Shown here piece by piece: positions 13,654-26,052 of a DNA stretch of 64,000 nt (the stretch's first letter is position 1; each line of letters begins with the position of its first letter). A model generated the notes under the pieces. That model was not told where the DNA came from, ran no database searches, and was given only the letters and a program-made list of their open reading frames with translations. Made by a program: the position numbers and the translations under genes. The stretch covers positions 11,405,412-11,469,411 of the forward strand of contig NC_061065.1 in NCBI RefSeq assembly GCF_021917145.1, given 5' to 3'. Source of the DNA: Hypomesus transpacificus (lineage: Eukaryota; Chordata; Actinopteri; Osmeriformes; Osmeridae).

Positions 13654-16624
13654 CCTTCCTGCACCCCACACACCATCACCCCCCCCCCCTTCCCCCTCCC
13701 AAGCACAGGTGCTGCAGATGAAGAGTCCTAGTAAACGTTGTACTCAGTGAATCAGTCACCCAATCCTGTGGGTTTCCTGCCCTGTGGCCTGATGTTGACA
13801 GATGATGATATACAGTAACTCAAACCCAGTGACAAAGTCTCAGTTGAAGAAGCATTGACTGACTACTCTGTTTGAGTACTATGGTTTCCAGGCAGAATAA
13901 AGCATAGAGTCTTTAAGACCCTACTTCAATGTTCAATGTTTGTTTTTTTGACGATCCACTCGAGGCTGGGAGATTTTCATGTTCACATGACAATGTGGTT
14001 AGTCGATAGACACGAGGCTGAAACTTTGTGTCTGTTTTGTTTATCTGGTCTCCTGTGGGGACGGACCACCGCACAGCTACAAGTCACTGTGCCGTTCTTT
14101 TATCTTTCAATATCTAAAGCCTTTTTATTGTCAGTCACTCTGGGCTAGTCGCCATGCCTCATGGCCATGCCCTCAATTTGTTATTGAGTGTCTGAAGCTG
14201 TTTTCATGTTCCTTTTAAATCAGTAAGTGATTATCTGTTTGAAAATGCCATTTATTGTGAGAATTGATGATGGGAAAATGGGGTTTGGCTCCTGGTGTTA
14301 TACTGTTATTATGAGGACAAAGAACTCACTCAGGACATGGAATTTGGTCATATGGGCTTGTGGTGAATCATATCATAATGTGTCAGACCAGCCAGACACA
14401 ACACAGACATGTGGCTGGTCACCAGTACCCATCAACACACCACAGGTTTCCTGCCTTATCTGACCTTACCAACACATTGGCACATTTCCTGTCCTCACAG
14501 GCTCAGCTAACGTTCACCAGTAATGTAGAGATACCTAGAGTGTGCACCATCTATAGATGAATGGATACCCAGTCTGTCTTCGTATGCAGAGAATTCTTGA
14601 GGTATCAGAGCTTCTCAGTTTGACTGAGCCATGCTGCAGTCCTGTAGACCTACTCCTGTCCTGCAGGATCATATGTGGTTCTTCAAAGAGTCCCAGATAT
14701 TTTGAAGAATGTGCTGAAGTTCTGTAAACATAGTCCTGTCCTGTAGGACCGTGCAGCTGAGTCCAGACTGGTCTGGAGTAGTAGCAAATTGTGAAAACAA
14801 AGTAACATGTTGACAGATCGGACCAGAGACATGACCACAGAGTGAGAGACTGATACTGTGAAACCCTTACACTTACCCACTGTATTAAAATAACTTCCGG
14901 AAGTTAGAAGAACTTAACAAAAAAGAATGTTGGTGGGTTTACTAGTTTAGGTAATATTATTTTACACTGAAACACATAAAACCTGTGTGCTTATGGAGAG
15001 CGTGATTATACACAGACTCACAGACCCCCCTACAGACATACACACAAACACGCTTTCTGTATGTTGGAGCTCCTGATACAGGAGACAGGTCCATGGGCTG
15101 TAATTACCCAGGAATGGGCCATGCTATTAAACATAGCTCTGACCCCAAGGTCATTAGAGCCCTCTGAGCCGGCCTGGGGGGTTCACACACTGCAGTCACG
15201 CTCAGCTTTCAGCTGAACCTTGACACACACACACATACACACACACATGCACATTAAAATACACACACACATTCGCATACACGCACACACATACACAGAC
15301 AAAAAGAAACATACAGAAACACTCGGGCCAGAGTAGTCTATGACAGGTCAACTAGTCAGCTAAAGTAGGACAGGTTAGCTTGTGTAGGTTAGCTGATCTA
15401 AGGCAGGTCAGCCAATCTGTGATTGTTTAGGTGCTTCACGTGCTATTGGTATCTAATTACACTTGACAGCCAGTGGAAACATTCCCCACAAATCACCCAA
15501 ATCGATGACAGTGAGATTAGCCAAAAGGGGAATTCTCTGAAAGCAGAACCAAAGAAAAAAGGGTGGCCAGTCCGATGTTGGCACGCCTGAGGGTAATGCT
15601 TGAGAAGGCTATATTTCTGTAAGACGCCAGTAACATGATTAGAGAAGCCCTCATTTAGGATTAACCACAGAAGTGGAACAATTCTATTGAAATTACAACC
15701 AATTTTTACCTGGAAGAACAGTGAATATGGACATGGTGGATCAGTAGGGAGCAAATTTAGGTTTCTGAAGTCAACTGGTTTATAAAAGAAAATCATGTAT
15801 TCGAATGTTCGTTTGATGTGTTTCGCATCAGAGTTATGATTGAGGTGTTTATTCCAATTTTCCTTCATTTGAGGCTGTCAACAAACCCTAACCCGACTTC
15901 CTCTCCTCAAGTGTCCTCACCTGCTTTCTTCACGTGACAGTGGTCAACATGGTCATTCATCTGGGAACCTTGCCCTGCCCACATCCACATTGCTGGAGGG
16001 ACGATGATACCCACTGGTCAGGAGGGGCCAGGGGGCCAGAGGGGTGCTGAGAGATAGGGTTCAATCCAAGACTGTGGAGTCCAGACAAATTGAGGAGGTG
16101 GTTATCCCTTCCATCTCCCCACACTGCTTACCTCACATCCTGTCGATATCTACCATCCAACCCCACCCAACCTCATGTATGCCTGCCATCCAACCCCTGT
16201 GATCTCACTGTAATCCTTCTCAGGAAGTGATGCAGGTTGCTGGTGATATTACAGTAAAGATATACAGAGGCATTCAGTCAAACGTGGTTGGTGTCAAAAA
16301 AGGATATGCATTATTTGAGTAAAAATGTGTTTATGTAGTTAATGAATGTAATTAATGTATCAATAGTAAATGAACTAAATACTTATTGTATAATTAATAA
16401 TAAACAATTAAGTTGTTTGATAACTTTGTTTGACAGAAAGTTTGATAATTAAAAACATATATTCTTACCTTTGTCCAACTCTTGACCAGAGAAAGTGAGA
16501 TGGCTGGGTTCAGAGGTGGTGATTGCAGGAGCGGGTTGACTCATTAATGCTTATGTTGATAGATGTGTTGACGGGGCAAGGTTAAGGTTCAAACATGGCA
16601 GCCAAACCCATAATTACCCTTCTC

Positions 16625-16637
16625 CACACACACACAC

Positions 16638-16701
<64 letters not shown>
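16625..16701. repeat. (CA)n microsatellite, about 75 bp
   Basis: A long CA run with a single CACGCA interruption. The His-Thr and Cys-Val reading frames over it are artefacts. Confidence 0.95.
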
Positions 16702-16703
<2 letters not shown>

Positions 16704-16982
16704 AGCGGACCATTGTTGAGCTGACCACTGGAGTCTCTGAACTCTGTCTGATCCCAGACCAGTCTAAAGCCCACAGGCCAGACATACCACAGACACACAT
16801 ATTACCCTGTGAACCCATCATGACAGTTTACGTAAAGCTCACCAGACTTTTGTTAGATGAGTCGTAGGTCTCCATGGAGATGGGAGATTTCTGTCCTGAG
16901 GGTAGTAACCTGCTGGTGTTGAGCACTTTAGGTATCCTTTATTTTTAGATAGATGGATGCAAGCACCTTCACCTTCACCTTT

Positions 16983-17006
16983 CAGACAGACAGACAGACA
17001 GACAGA
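16983..17006. repeat. (CAGA)n tetranucleotide repeat
   Basis: About six tandem CAGA/AGAC units, followed by GATCGATACATGCATGCATACATACAT, which is itself a short ATGC/ATAC alternation. Confidence 0.85.
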
Positions 17007-17196
17007 TCGATACATGCATGCATACATACATCACCTACAAAACAAAGCATACAAGGCTGACAACGTTAAGCCCCAAACAGTCAAGCATTGTCAATTGTCA
17101 AGAGTGACGATCTGACTCACATCTCCATGTTCATGTGCTTTGGTTGTGTAGCCATCTGCATTGTGTGTACGTGCGTGTGTTTCTGTGAGTTTATGT

Positions 17197-17230
17197 GTGT
17201 CTGTGTGTGTGTGTGTGGGGGGGGGGGGGT
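17197..17230. repeat. GT run followed by poly-G
   Basis: A short GT repeat runs directly into about thirteen G residues. This is low-complexity sequence. Confidence 0.85.
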
Positions 17231-20154
17231 TGGCATACAATACAATAGGCTGTTCTCCTGCTGACAGGATGTCACGTTATAAGCCCCCCTACAGCAATCT
17301 CGACCAAACACATACACTCAAACACCCTCAATTATGAAGGAGGGTAACCTGCTGTCAATTGGGAAAACCACAAGCTGCACAAGGAGGTGGTGTGACACAA
17401 TCCCACAAGGTCACGTGATGTTTACCCGGGAAGAGAGAAGAGGTTTCAAACTTTCTATTGTCTGGTTAAAAAGCTGATTATCTTAACCCTTGAATCATTT
17501 CCAGTTCGACATCTTAATATATTCACAAACACAGCATGTCACTAATTATAATGTTTGCAAATGAATATTTTATCTCAACACCCGGCGGCTAGATCAGTAT
17601 TATCCACACAGCACGTAGAGTAGCTCCAGAGGATATCTCATCGCACATTTTCTTTCCCTCTGTCCTGATGATAAGCTCAGCTCAGCATCCTGTTATTACT
17701 GTAATTACACACAGCATGCTTCCCCAACATGATCAGTGCCCTCCTTCCCCAGGTCTCATCTAGACCCCTCTGATCTAGTATCTGTCTCGCTCTCCCATTA
17801 AAAACTGCTTAGCTGCTCAAACAATCCTGTGGTTTTCTAATCAGGCAGACCAAGGATCCTTCTCTGTAAGCAAACACACCAATGGGTGAGGATAAGGAGG
17901 GTCGGCTGTACGCACAAATCAGCTCCACACATCCAAGAAAACAGTCAGAACGTCAACCTGAGACCATCTTTTCCAAAAACAGAATGTTTCTGCAAGTTTT
18001 GAAAGGTCGAACGTGTCTTGGGCTGTTGCTTGACACGGTGGCATGTGTAAGAGCAGGTTTTCTGGAGAACATAAGTCTTCATCATACTGTGAAACTCTTA
18101 AGGGACCAAACCTCGCAGTGGTTGTCAGGTGGACCAACAGATGTCTGGAGAATCTCCACTCTGGTTAAAAGGTCTCAGGCATGGTAACTATCTGCAAACA
18201 AAAGAGTCTGTATAAACTGTATGTTCTCTATTCAAACGGATGGAGGGAAAAACACTGAAGCCAAACAGCTGCACATGCAATCAACTGAGACGGCTCCGCA
18301 TGACTCAGTATGGCATGCCAAGGCTAGACCTTTGAGTTGTGGTTTGTGTTGGAAACCTCTGAATGGCTGCAAACCAAGCCTGTCATTCACAAACTGGTTC
18401 ATTCTGACTGACAGATTCACACCATCATGAAAGGTTGTTCACTGAGTGGTAGTCTTTCTATCATTGGACATCCAACATACTATAATTTGTATGATTGATA
18501 AATGAATGATTCATCATTATCATTTGCAGGTGATGCATGCATGAGTGAGTGCAGGTAATGGTTTGCATGCATTAGTGTGAATCTGTGTGTGCACCTTTGT
18601 GTGTACTTGAACGTGTGCGTGTGTACCATTTATGTGCATGCATGTGTGCGCTTGTTTAAACTGGTGTGTGTGTGTGCATGAGTGCGCATCTGTATGCGTG
18701 TACCTTTGAGTGCGTGTGTATAGTCGACAATACGGAGGAGGCGATAAGGAAGGGCAACAGCTAGATTGATTGATAAATTCACCACACAACTGGTTTCAGC
18801 AGCAAGTGATGGCAAAGAGACAGACACACAAAAACACAGCAGGAAACTCAAAAAAACACGGAGGTCTTATTACTTTTATAATCATTCGGAGTATTGAAAT
18901 CCTTTACGATAAACAATGCATCATTGACTTCATCATGACCAGAATTTAGGCCTGGGTTCGTTTCAGGCTTACAGTGTTGTGGTTAACCCTGGCCCCAGTT
19001 ACTTTATTGGCATCGTTCCAGCACGGCTCAATGGGAAGCTGCAAGCACAGCCGAGTCAGATGTTTGACAGAGATAAAGCATTGCCATGCCACAAACACAC
19101 GGGTCATGACCACCTTGCAGGAGGAGCTCTGCCTCTCAGTCCAGCCACACAATGTGCTTGCTGTTCAGCTATTTAACATGCTGATATGTATTAATGAATC
19201 ACGATTACTATCTAGGTCCAAGCAGTAGTACAATATTTATTGTTTTATACTCTAACTTTTAATAAAGTACTCTTTATTAACACAGAACAGAAAACACACA
19301 CTTAATATACACAGGACAGAAAGTAACTCTATAATACCAACAAACATTATGTAAAACAATCAGCTGCAGTCCAACCTAGTCAAAATCCTAGAATGGAGAC
19401 GTTTCAGATCCCAGTCATCTCCCTCACACATTTTTCTTCAGCTCCTATAATTATCTGCTAGATAACAACACTACATCATATTGACAAGCACAAGGCAGGG
19501 ATCCAGCTTCCACACAGTGAGTCACCGTGACTCAGTCTGTAACCCAGCACGTGAGGCCTCCTTGGGAGGGTAAGATGGGGGGGCCAGCGTTGGCAACAGT
19601 GGAAGAGCCAGCTGTAAGTCTCAGGTCCATCATCTCCTGGCCAGGTTGGTGCTGCAGAGTCTTACCACAGGAGGAATGTGTGGGAGTTGAAGATCGGCCC
19701 GCTGCATCAGTGTATGAACCCTGCGTATCCCCCTGCGTCAGAGGCATTTATACTTTTCTCGTAGTGCGGGTTTTATTGTGTTGCAATAACTGTAACAAAT
19801 ATGAAGGGTTTTCTTTCATTTAAGTAGGTAGGACATAGATTGTTACAATTCAACAGCCTAACCGGGGCCTTTGGCATTATTGATTGCTAGCTAAACTTTG
19901 GGCCAGTTACATTTCCTAATACATCAGCTGGTGGTTTTGTATGAGATTGCCCAGTTCCCATGTTTCCCTGTTATGTGTGCAGATCTGACTCTGCCTTCTC
20001 AGACCAGTTAGAGAGGGACAGTTAGGGTTTCTAGGAAGAACAGTGTGGTCACTGTAAGACTCCTGCAGCAGTCTTACGGCAAATCGCACACCAACACACA
20101 TACTCATACACGCACAGAGACACCCACATGCACAAACACACACACAGTCAGTCC

Positions 20155-20184
20155 GTCAGACAGACAGACAGACAGACAGACAGA
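20155..20184. repeat. (CAGA)n tetranucleotide repeat
   Basis: About seven CAGA units, flanked on both sides by CA-rich sequence. Confidence 0.85.
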
Positions 20185-20620
20185 GACACTCATTTGGATA
20201 CACTAACACACACACAGACACACACACAGGTGTCATGTCAGCCAGTGAAGCCTGTGTCAGGTTACAGAATACAGCCGGAACAGGTGCAGTGAATTAACTC
20301 CTAACGCATCTCTCTGTAAGCTCCTTTTGTCTGCTCTGTCTCCCCCTCTCTCCATTTCCCTCTCCTGAGTCTCCTCTTACACCGCCTCTAGGCCGGATGA
20401 AGAGGTTCAGCGCTGGTGAAAGGAGACTCGGGACCGGAGGAGAACTTTCATTGACAGGTGATGAGTTCCAAAGGGTATAGGAACATAGACTGCTGTTGGA
20501 TCAAGCCCAAGACAAGGTGGCTGCAGGAAGCACTATTGTTGCAGCTCCACGAGAAGTGATAGAATTCTCGGAAGTGCACCAGCTGATCCAGGAGCAAAAG
20601 GCTCAGGTTTGGTTGACACT

Positions 20621-20659
20621 GTGTGTGTGTGTGTGTGTGTATTTGTGTGTGTGTGTGTG
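20621..20659. repeat. (GT)n microsatellite
   Basis: A GT repeat with a short ATTT interruption. Confidence 0.85.
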
Positions 20660-20757
20660 ACATGTCTTCAAACCACCAGGAAGTAAAGAAACCACAGTCA
20701 CCTACAGAGGCCTAGGGGTTGACTGATGACAATATGCGTGTTTGTGTGTGGTATTGT

Positions 20758-20808
20758 GTATGCATGCATGCATGCATGTGTGTGTGTGTGTGTGTGTGTA
20801 CACACACA
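20758..20808. repeat. (ATGC)n plus (GT)n compound microsatellite
   Basis: About four ATGC units run into about eleven GT units and then TACACACACA, so the end can pair back on the GT run. Confidence 0.85.
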
Positions 20809-21593
20809 GGTTACATCTTATCCACTGAAGTGGGGGAGGTTCTAGCACCCTAACCACTTCAACACTATACCTATAAACATTATACATCTGCTGGAAGGTG
20901 TACACATCAAACATAAAGTTCAGCATAAAGGTTTGAAGTGGTTGCATTTGCCTCATTGACAAGGACGTCCAGAAGCATACATACTGTACCAGTTTAACTG
21001 AGTCCAGGTTCAGATTAGACACCTTCACAGGGAGAAGTCAAGGTTACAAGTTAAAGTTAATAGACCCTGGTTCTGTTGTGTGCTCAGAGGGAGGTGCACT
21101 AAAGTCTGAAATCCCCACTTAACACTAAGTAGATGTTGCAAAAGTAGGTTGATGCCAAGTGAGACCTATAAAGCTGTCTCCAGTCAGTAGTGTAGTCGTG
21201 ATACAGGGGTGTAGAGAAGCCAAACATACTCCCTTTTACTGTTGAACAGGGAGTTTACTTGTGTAATGGTTGAAATGCGTAAGAAATACAAGGTGTTGCG
21301 TGAGTTTCACAGCGAATGCGTGAGACTTGAGATCCCTGCTTTACTATTTCCAGAAAAACCCTCAATGGAAGTCAGTTCCAAAAGGCTGAGCTGAGCTTCT
21401 GAAGGTCACTTTCTATAATACAATGTGACTAGGGCAGTGCAGCATCTGCCATGTGTCTTCAATGAGCAAAGATCAGTGGATACTACGTACATTCACAAAG
21501 GTAGGAGGTTCTTTTCAATCATCAATCTCAGTCCTACAATCAGCCAAGACATTGGCGGTGTTTCGATGCAGGGGACACATCAATAGAAAAGGA

Positions 21594-21736
21594 GAGCGAG
21601 AGTGTGTCGTTAGGCGCTTGTCTAGACGGGGAGCGAGATCCTTTCCCCTCATTGTTGGTTGGCATTGAACGGCTGCAAAACAGGAAACCATTTTGGAGGG
21701 AAAACACAGCCAACCTCAAAGGAGTAATGTGGGTTT
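21594..21736 (+). repeat. long direct repeat, copy A
   Basis: This 143-bp unit recurs at 24,452-24,592 in the same orientation with about eight substitutions and two single-base indels. Both start at GAGCGAGAGTGTGT and end at GATGTGGGTTT or AATGTGGGTTT. The two copies are 2,858 bp apart and bracket the zc3h14 partial copy and the Tc1 remnant. The family is not recognised. Confidence 0.9.
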
Positions 21737-22359
21737 AGGGGGGATGTGTACCCCTGTTGACTTGTGGACATGACCAGTTGAAACTCAGAAATCAGACATT
21801 TCATCTTTCAAGACGTGAACAGGGGGTACAGGCTTTTGGTGCAGCCTAGCCCATCAACACACCTGCTTTACCTGCTCACAGTCTTGATTGGTGAACACAT
21901 GTTGTCATCCTGTTGTTTTACAGCATCAGGGCACACGTTTGCTTGGCAGATCCTGACCCCACTGCGCTGGTTTATAGATTTTCAATAGAGCGTACCAACT
22001 ATGGTTTCTACGTTTCCACTACAATTAGAGAGGAACTAAGTACTTTTGACTCCGTTGCTCCATTCCAGACACGCTGTCGGCCTCTGAACCAGCAGGCTTC
22101 AGAACGGATGAAATATAGGTCTTTGCTGACATCTTGTGGTTTGTTGTGTAGTAATGAAGCTGTTGAGTCATGTCATGGTTGGATACTACATTTTGCAACT
22201 ATGACGCCAACATCTAGGTACATCGATCCCCCGACCCCCCTAACACCACCACAAAAAAAAAATTGGAATGTACATTTACATTTTTACATTTAACGCTAGT
22301 TTAATTGAATCAATTGGTTAATTTAACATAACTTAACATCTGTTCATGTGGTGTTTTAG

Positions 22360-23590
22360 GCGGCCACAAAGCAAACTACATGAACTTACTGGAGATGTGG
22401 GTACGTATGGTCCATACTACCGGTTGTAGCCTACTTAACTTCAGCATACATTTGTGAAAAGATAACTAGAGCAGGATAACTGATGAGTACGTAGTGCTCC
22501 TGTGCCTACCTAGCACTAACACATTTATTTCCGTTTAGAATAGGAACTGTCAGACTTCATATGGCTGATGGTGGTCAACAAGAAGACTTCCCAGCAAATA
22601 GCAGACGGCCTCTCTCTCTTTCTTGGCAACAATGCTGTACTGCAGATCTGTTGAGGTATCCTCTCACATCAAAGCCCAGAAAGAATCCTTGCAGGTTAGA
22701 AAACAGCTGTAGGCCCTCCAGAAACAGTGCCTGCAGTAGTAAGGTACAGCAAATAACTCACACTGTCTGAACCTTTTTTTATGCTTGGTGTGGGGATTAA
22801 GAACTGTCTATAACATCTTCCATTCATAAACGTGTGGGGCAAGTATTATTGTTGTTATTACCACTATTATTAAATGTCATATCACAAACCCACATTTCTG
22901 TTTTGTTGCCACACTACAGGGGGAGACATCGTTGCGGAAAACCAACCATCCGGCAAGCTCTGTTGTCCAAGTGAACAAGTCTCCTGATGAGGCTCAGGAC
23001 AGTAACATCCTGTATGAGAAAGGTAACGATGAGAAGGATAAAGACCCCGGGTCCAGGAGAGTCTACAGTTGTGTCTCCCTACCAAGGAAACCAGAATGCA
23101 AGTGAGTAGTGCTACCGGCTGGTACTTTCTGTTGTTATGTTTGATTCTATAGTTCTCTCTTGGAAAAAGAACCACTGGTCTCAATGTGATTGAGTCATGT
23201 TAGTAAACTTGCAGAATACTGACAGAACACATGAAGGCATTTACTGGAACAGTAAAGTCAACAATAACTGATGCAGTTACTGCACTAAGAGTATTCTTTG
23301 TTATTCCAGACCCTCCCTGCACCCAACCAAACGGGCCAAAAGGAAGCTGAATGTCAAAACCACCTCTAAGTCTATGGGCTCTGTCACAAAGAAAAAGGGC
23401 AGCCAAAAATGTATGTTTCTTCCTATCCTGTCGGTATATTCTAAATGAGGTGATCTGATATTGACATTTTTGGGTAAGCAAGAGAGGACATTTGTAGAAA
23501 CCAAAGTTAGTCTCTAACTGTATCCCTGTTTCCCCCTCTACAGTGCCCCAGAAACCTGAGAGGAAAATAAAAAGCAAGGAACACTGTGTA
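22360..23590 (+). pseudogene. partial, intron-containing zc3h14 copy (pseudogene)
   Basis: Several exons of the intact zc3h14 gene about 4 kb downstream are matched here in order with their splice sites. They are exon 2 (22,360-22,400, two bases short), exon 3 (about 22,540-22,655, with a +1 insertion near GGCTGATGG that shifts the frame), a weak exon 4 match (about 22,692-22,740), exon 7 (22,919-23,101), exon 8 (23,310-23,412) and the start of exon 9 (from 23,544). Exons 1, 5 and 6 and everything after exon 9 are missing. Introns are present, so the copy arose by DNA duplication and not by retroposition. Exon 3 is frameshifted. Exons 7, 8 and 9 are still open in one frame across their splice sites. 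The copy ends where Tc1-like transposase sequence begins. It most likely makes no Zc3h14 protein, although transcription cannot be excluded. Confidence 0.85.
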
Positions 23591-24325
23591 GACTTCCGAA
23601 ACAAAATAGTATTGAGGCATATATCTGGGGAAGGTTAAAAGAAAATTGCAAAAGTTTAAGATGTCTCCCAAAGCACAGTGAGGTCTGTCATTGTGAAATG
23701 GAAGGCGTTTGGAACCACCAAGACTCTTCCTAGATCTGGCCGCCCAGCCAAACTAAGTACCAGTACGAGTAGGGCCTCAGTCAGAAAGAACCCAACGGTC
23801 ACTCTCATTAGGGTTAAGAGACAAGAAAACTTAAACCATGAAGATCCATTGTAGTGGCACTCTGGCAAGCACGCCTTGATTGAGTGGACAGACAAAAGGC
23901 ACACTTGAGTGAAAGGCATATGAGAGAATTACTGAAAGCATAAGAAATAATATTATCAGGTCTAAACTTTAATTCACTGGCCTAACATTTGTACACCACT
24001 CAAAACGGTTCCATCTTGAGAACCAGACATCGCTCATCACCTGGCTAGTACCACACCTACAAAGGATCATGGGGATGGGGATCCTTCCCAATGACGGGGG
24101 CAGAAGTACTCGTCAGGACTGAGAGAATGGATAACCACAGCCGATACAGACGGAGCCTTAAAGAAGACCCGCTTCAAAGTGCACATCACCCTCAGACTGG
24201 GGTGATGGTCCAGCTGTCGGCATGACAACAGCCAGTAGGAGCTCCAGTACCAAGCCAAAACCCAGACTTTGAACAACATAGCAGATCTGTGGAGGCACCT
24301 GAAGAATTCTTTCTAATACAGTTTC
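23565..24325 (+). mobile_element. Tc1-like transposon remnant (broken transposase)
   Basis: The conceptual translation shows the N-terminal helix-turn-helix part of a Tc1-type transposase: SKEHCVDFRNKIVLRH, a stop at 23,636, then KKIAK, STVRSVIVKWKAFGTT and LPRSGRPAKLS (to about 23,760). Further on, nucleotide-level similarity to Tc1 elements continues: GCACGCCTTGA near 23,868, GGCACACTTG near 23,898, and CGCTCATCACCTGGCTAGTACCA near 24,030. It ends with CCAGACTTTGAACAACAT near 24,265. Several stops and frameshifts interrupt the frame, so it is inactive. No terminal inverted repeats were identified. Its 5' end is joined to the last exon of the zc3h14 partial copy. Confidence 0.8.
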
Positions 24326-24451
24326 AGAAATGTACAATTAAAAAATAATAAACACAGTTTCTGTGTAGAGATCTTTCTTGTATGTGTAAGATTAGAAACA
24401 CCATTGAGACACTGCAAATGTCCTTAATCACCTCAAGCAGACGGCCCCATC

Positions 24452-24592
24452 GAGCGAGAGTGTGTGTTAGACGCTCGTCTAGACGGGGAGCGAGATCCTT
24501 CCCCTCATTGTTGGTTGGCATTGAACGGCTGCAAAACAGGAAACCATCTTGGAGGGAAAACACAGTAAACCTCAGAGGAGCGATGTGGGTTT
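24452..24592 (+). repeat. long direct repeat, copy B
   Basis: This is the partner of 21,594-21,736, with about 93% identity over 141 bp in the same orientation. It lies about 130 bp after the last recognisable Tc1 sequence. See copy A. Confidence 0.9.
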
Positions 24593-24599
24593 CGTTCGG

Positions 24600-26052
24600 G
24601 GTGGTTACATAGTCATAAACTACAACATTAGTTGAAATGGATATTGACTAGTACAAAAAGGCTAAAGAAACTGGTGTGATGTAATGAAGAGAAAAATAAT
24701 GACAAGGTGTTTTAAGAGGACTTCGTCAACATCTGTCTCCTAAGTCTATCTCATAATAAATAGGAGTTTTTAGAGATATCTGCTGTGAATTAAACATATT
24801 TTTTATATCAGTATGTATATTTGTAAGAAACATTTTTTTAACATTGTGATAGGTGTAAAAGGGGCTTTTTGTGTGATTGGTTATAAAGGTGTCAATGTAA
24901 TGCAGGATTCATGTGGATGCTTAAAACAGCAAAAAGTGGTCACATATTATTCTGTTCGCTTATCATTCCATGTACCCACTGTCGATAAACCCACGAGCAG
25001 CACCCGTTTTACTTTAATAACTTTGACAGCATAATAAGCCAATGTATTCAAGATTGCTTTTGGCCCAAAATGTGTTCTCTTTTCTCATACCTTTTCTTCG
25101 TTAATGACTTTTGTTAAGTTGCTAAAATTTTATTTTAAATGCCACTCACATTACAAACAATAAGAATTGTTGACAGCAGTAGTTTCCAACATAGTATACA
25201 CAGAAAAATACATAAAAAGGAACAGGTATGTTATCATCACACAAATATTGTAAAAGCTTCACATAGAGACCTAGTACGTTTTGCTTTACTGTTTTTCCAG
25301 CCAAGAAGTCACTCAATATGTTTTTTCTATCTTGAATAACAAAAAGCTTGGTTTGCCTTAAGCCCATTTCTGTTTATGAATATGGCATTTACCCATAACC
25401 AAACAAAGATTAACAATAAAGGCCACATTTTCCCGTAACGTGTTTTTTTCATTAATGAACGATCAGGTAAGAAATACAGAAGCATAGTAAAGATACCGTT
25501 TACAAATACAATAATGAAAAACATAAGATACAAAATCAGTAATAACGATTAAGATTAAAATACAGTGGATAACAATCAAGACAGTTAACAAATAGAAAGA
25601 TACATAAATCAGAGCAGCAGAGACATATTTGAAAACAGTTCCCTATTAAATAGTGTATAACATTATAAGTCTATGTTATTTCGCAGCAGATTAAGAGATT
25701 CTATCAAGAGATTAAAGTATATTAGAAATACTGTAAACCACGGAATATAATTTGAAAATGTGGCTTTATGAACATGAAATGTACCTGATCAGAACCATAA
25801 TGTTAACAATCCAGTTAAATCATAACCACGGTTCATTTTATACTGTCTATGGCTTGGTCAATCAACTCGACGTCATCGCCATGTGTCCCATACTGCATTT
25901 CGGTTGATGGTGTGTTTGTGTCGGTATATGTTAACTAGCTAGCTAGCAAGAACATACTGCTGTAGCATTTTTCGAGCTACTCAGTTTTAGGCACGCTGTT
26001 GCATCTAGAAAGCTAATAAAAAAACATCGGTTGTTTCTCACAGGTTGAAAAT
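24600..26052. other. upstream region of zc3h14, no gene seen
   Basis: AT-rich sequence without recognisable coding content. The zc3h14 promoter and any 5' UTR should lie in the last few hundred bases, but no TATA box or clear transcription start could be fixed. Confidence 0.5.

Larger units (their letters stand above)
1..21593. other. gene-poor region, no supported gene
   Basis: No exon with recognisable protein content was found on either strand. The open frames here are short, lack splice context, or are translations of CA, GT, TC or GGA repeats. The sequence is AT-rich with many CA/GT-rich stretches, notably 9,820-9,880, 10,185-10,500, 15,220-15,310, 18,560-18,720 and 20,090-20,230. It could be intergenic or part of a long intron. 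Specific repeats inside it are listed separately. Confidence 0.6.

Noticed and set aside
19532-19747. Minus-strand frame with gene-like composition
   Set aside because: No splice pair could be matched to another exon, no family was recognised, and the plus strand is equally open.
20396-20457. Exon-like stretch between a strong acceptor (CCTCTAG) and a donor (GACAGGTGATG)
   Set aside because: Only 62 bp, open in one frame but with no partner exons or recognised protein. Chance splice-like signals are expected in 20 kb.
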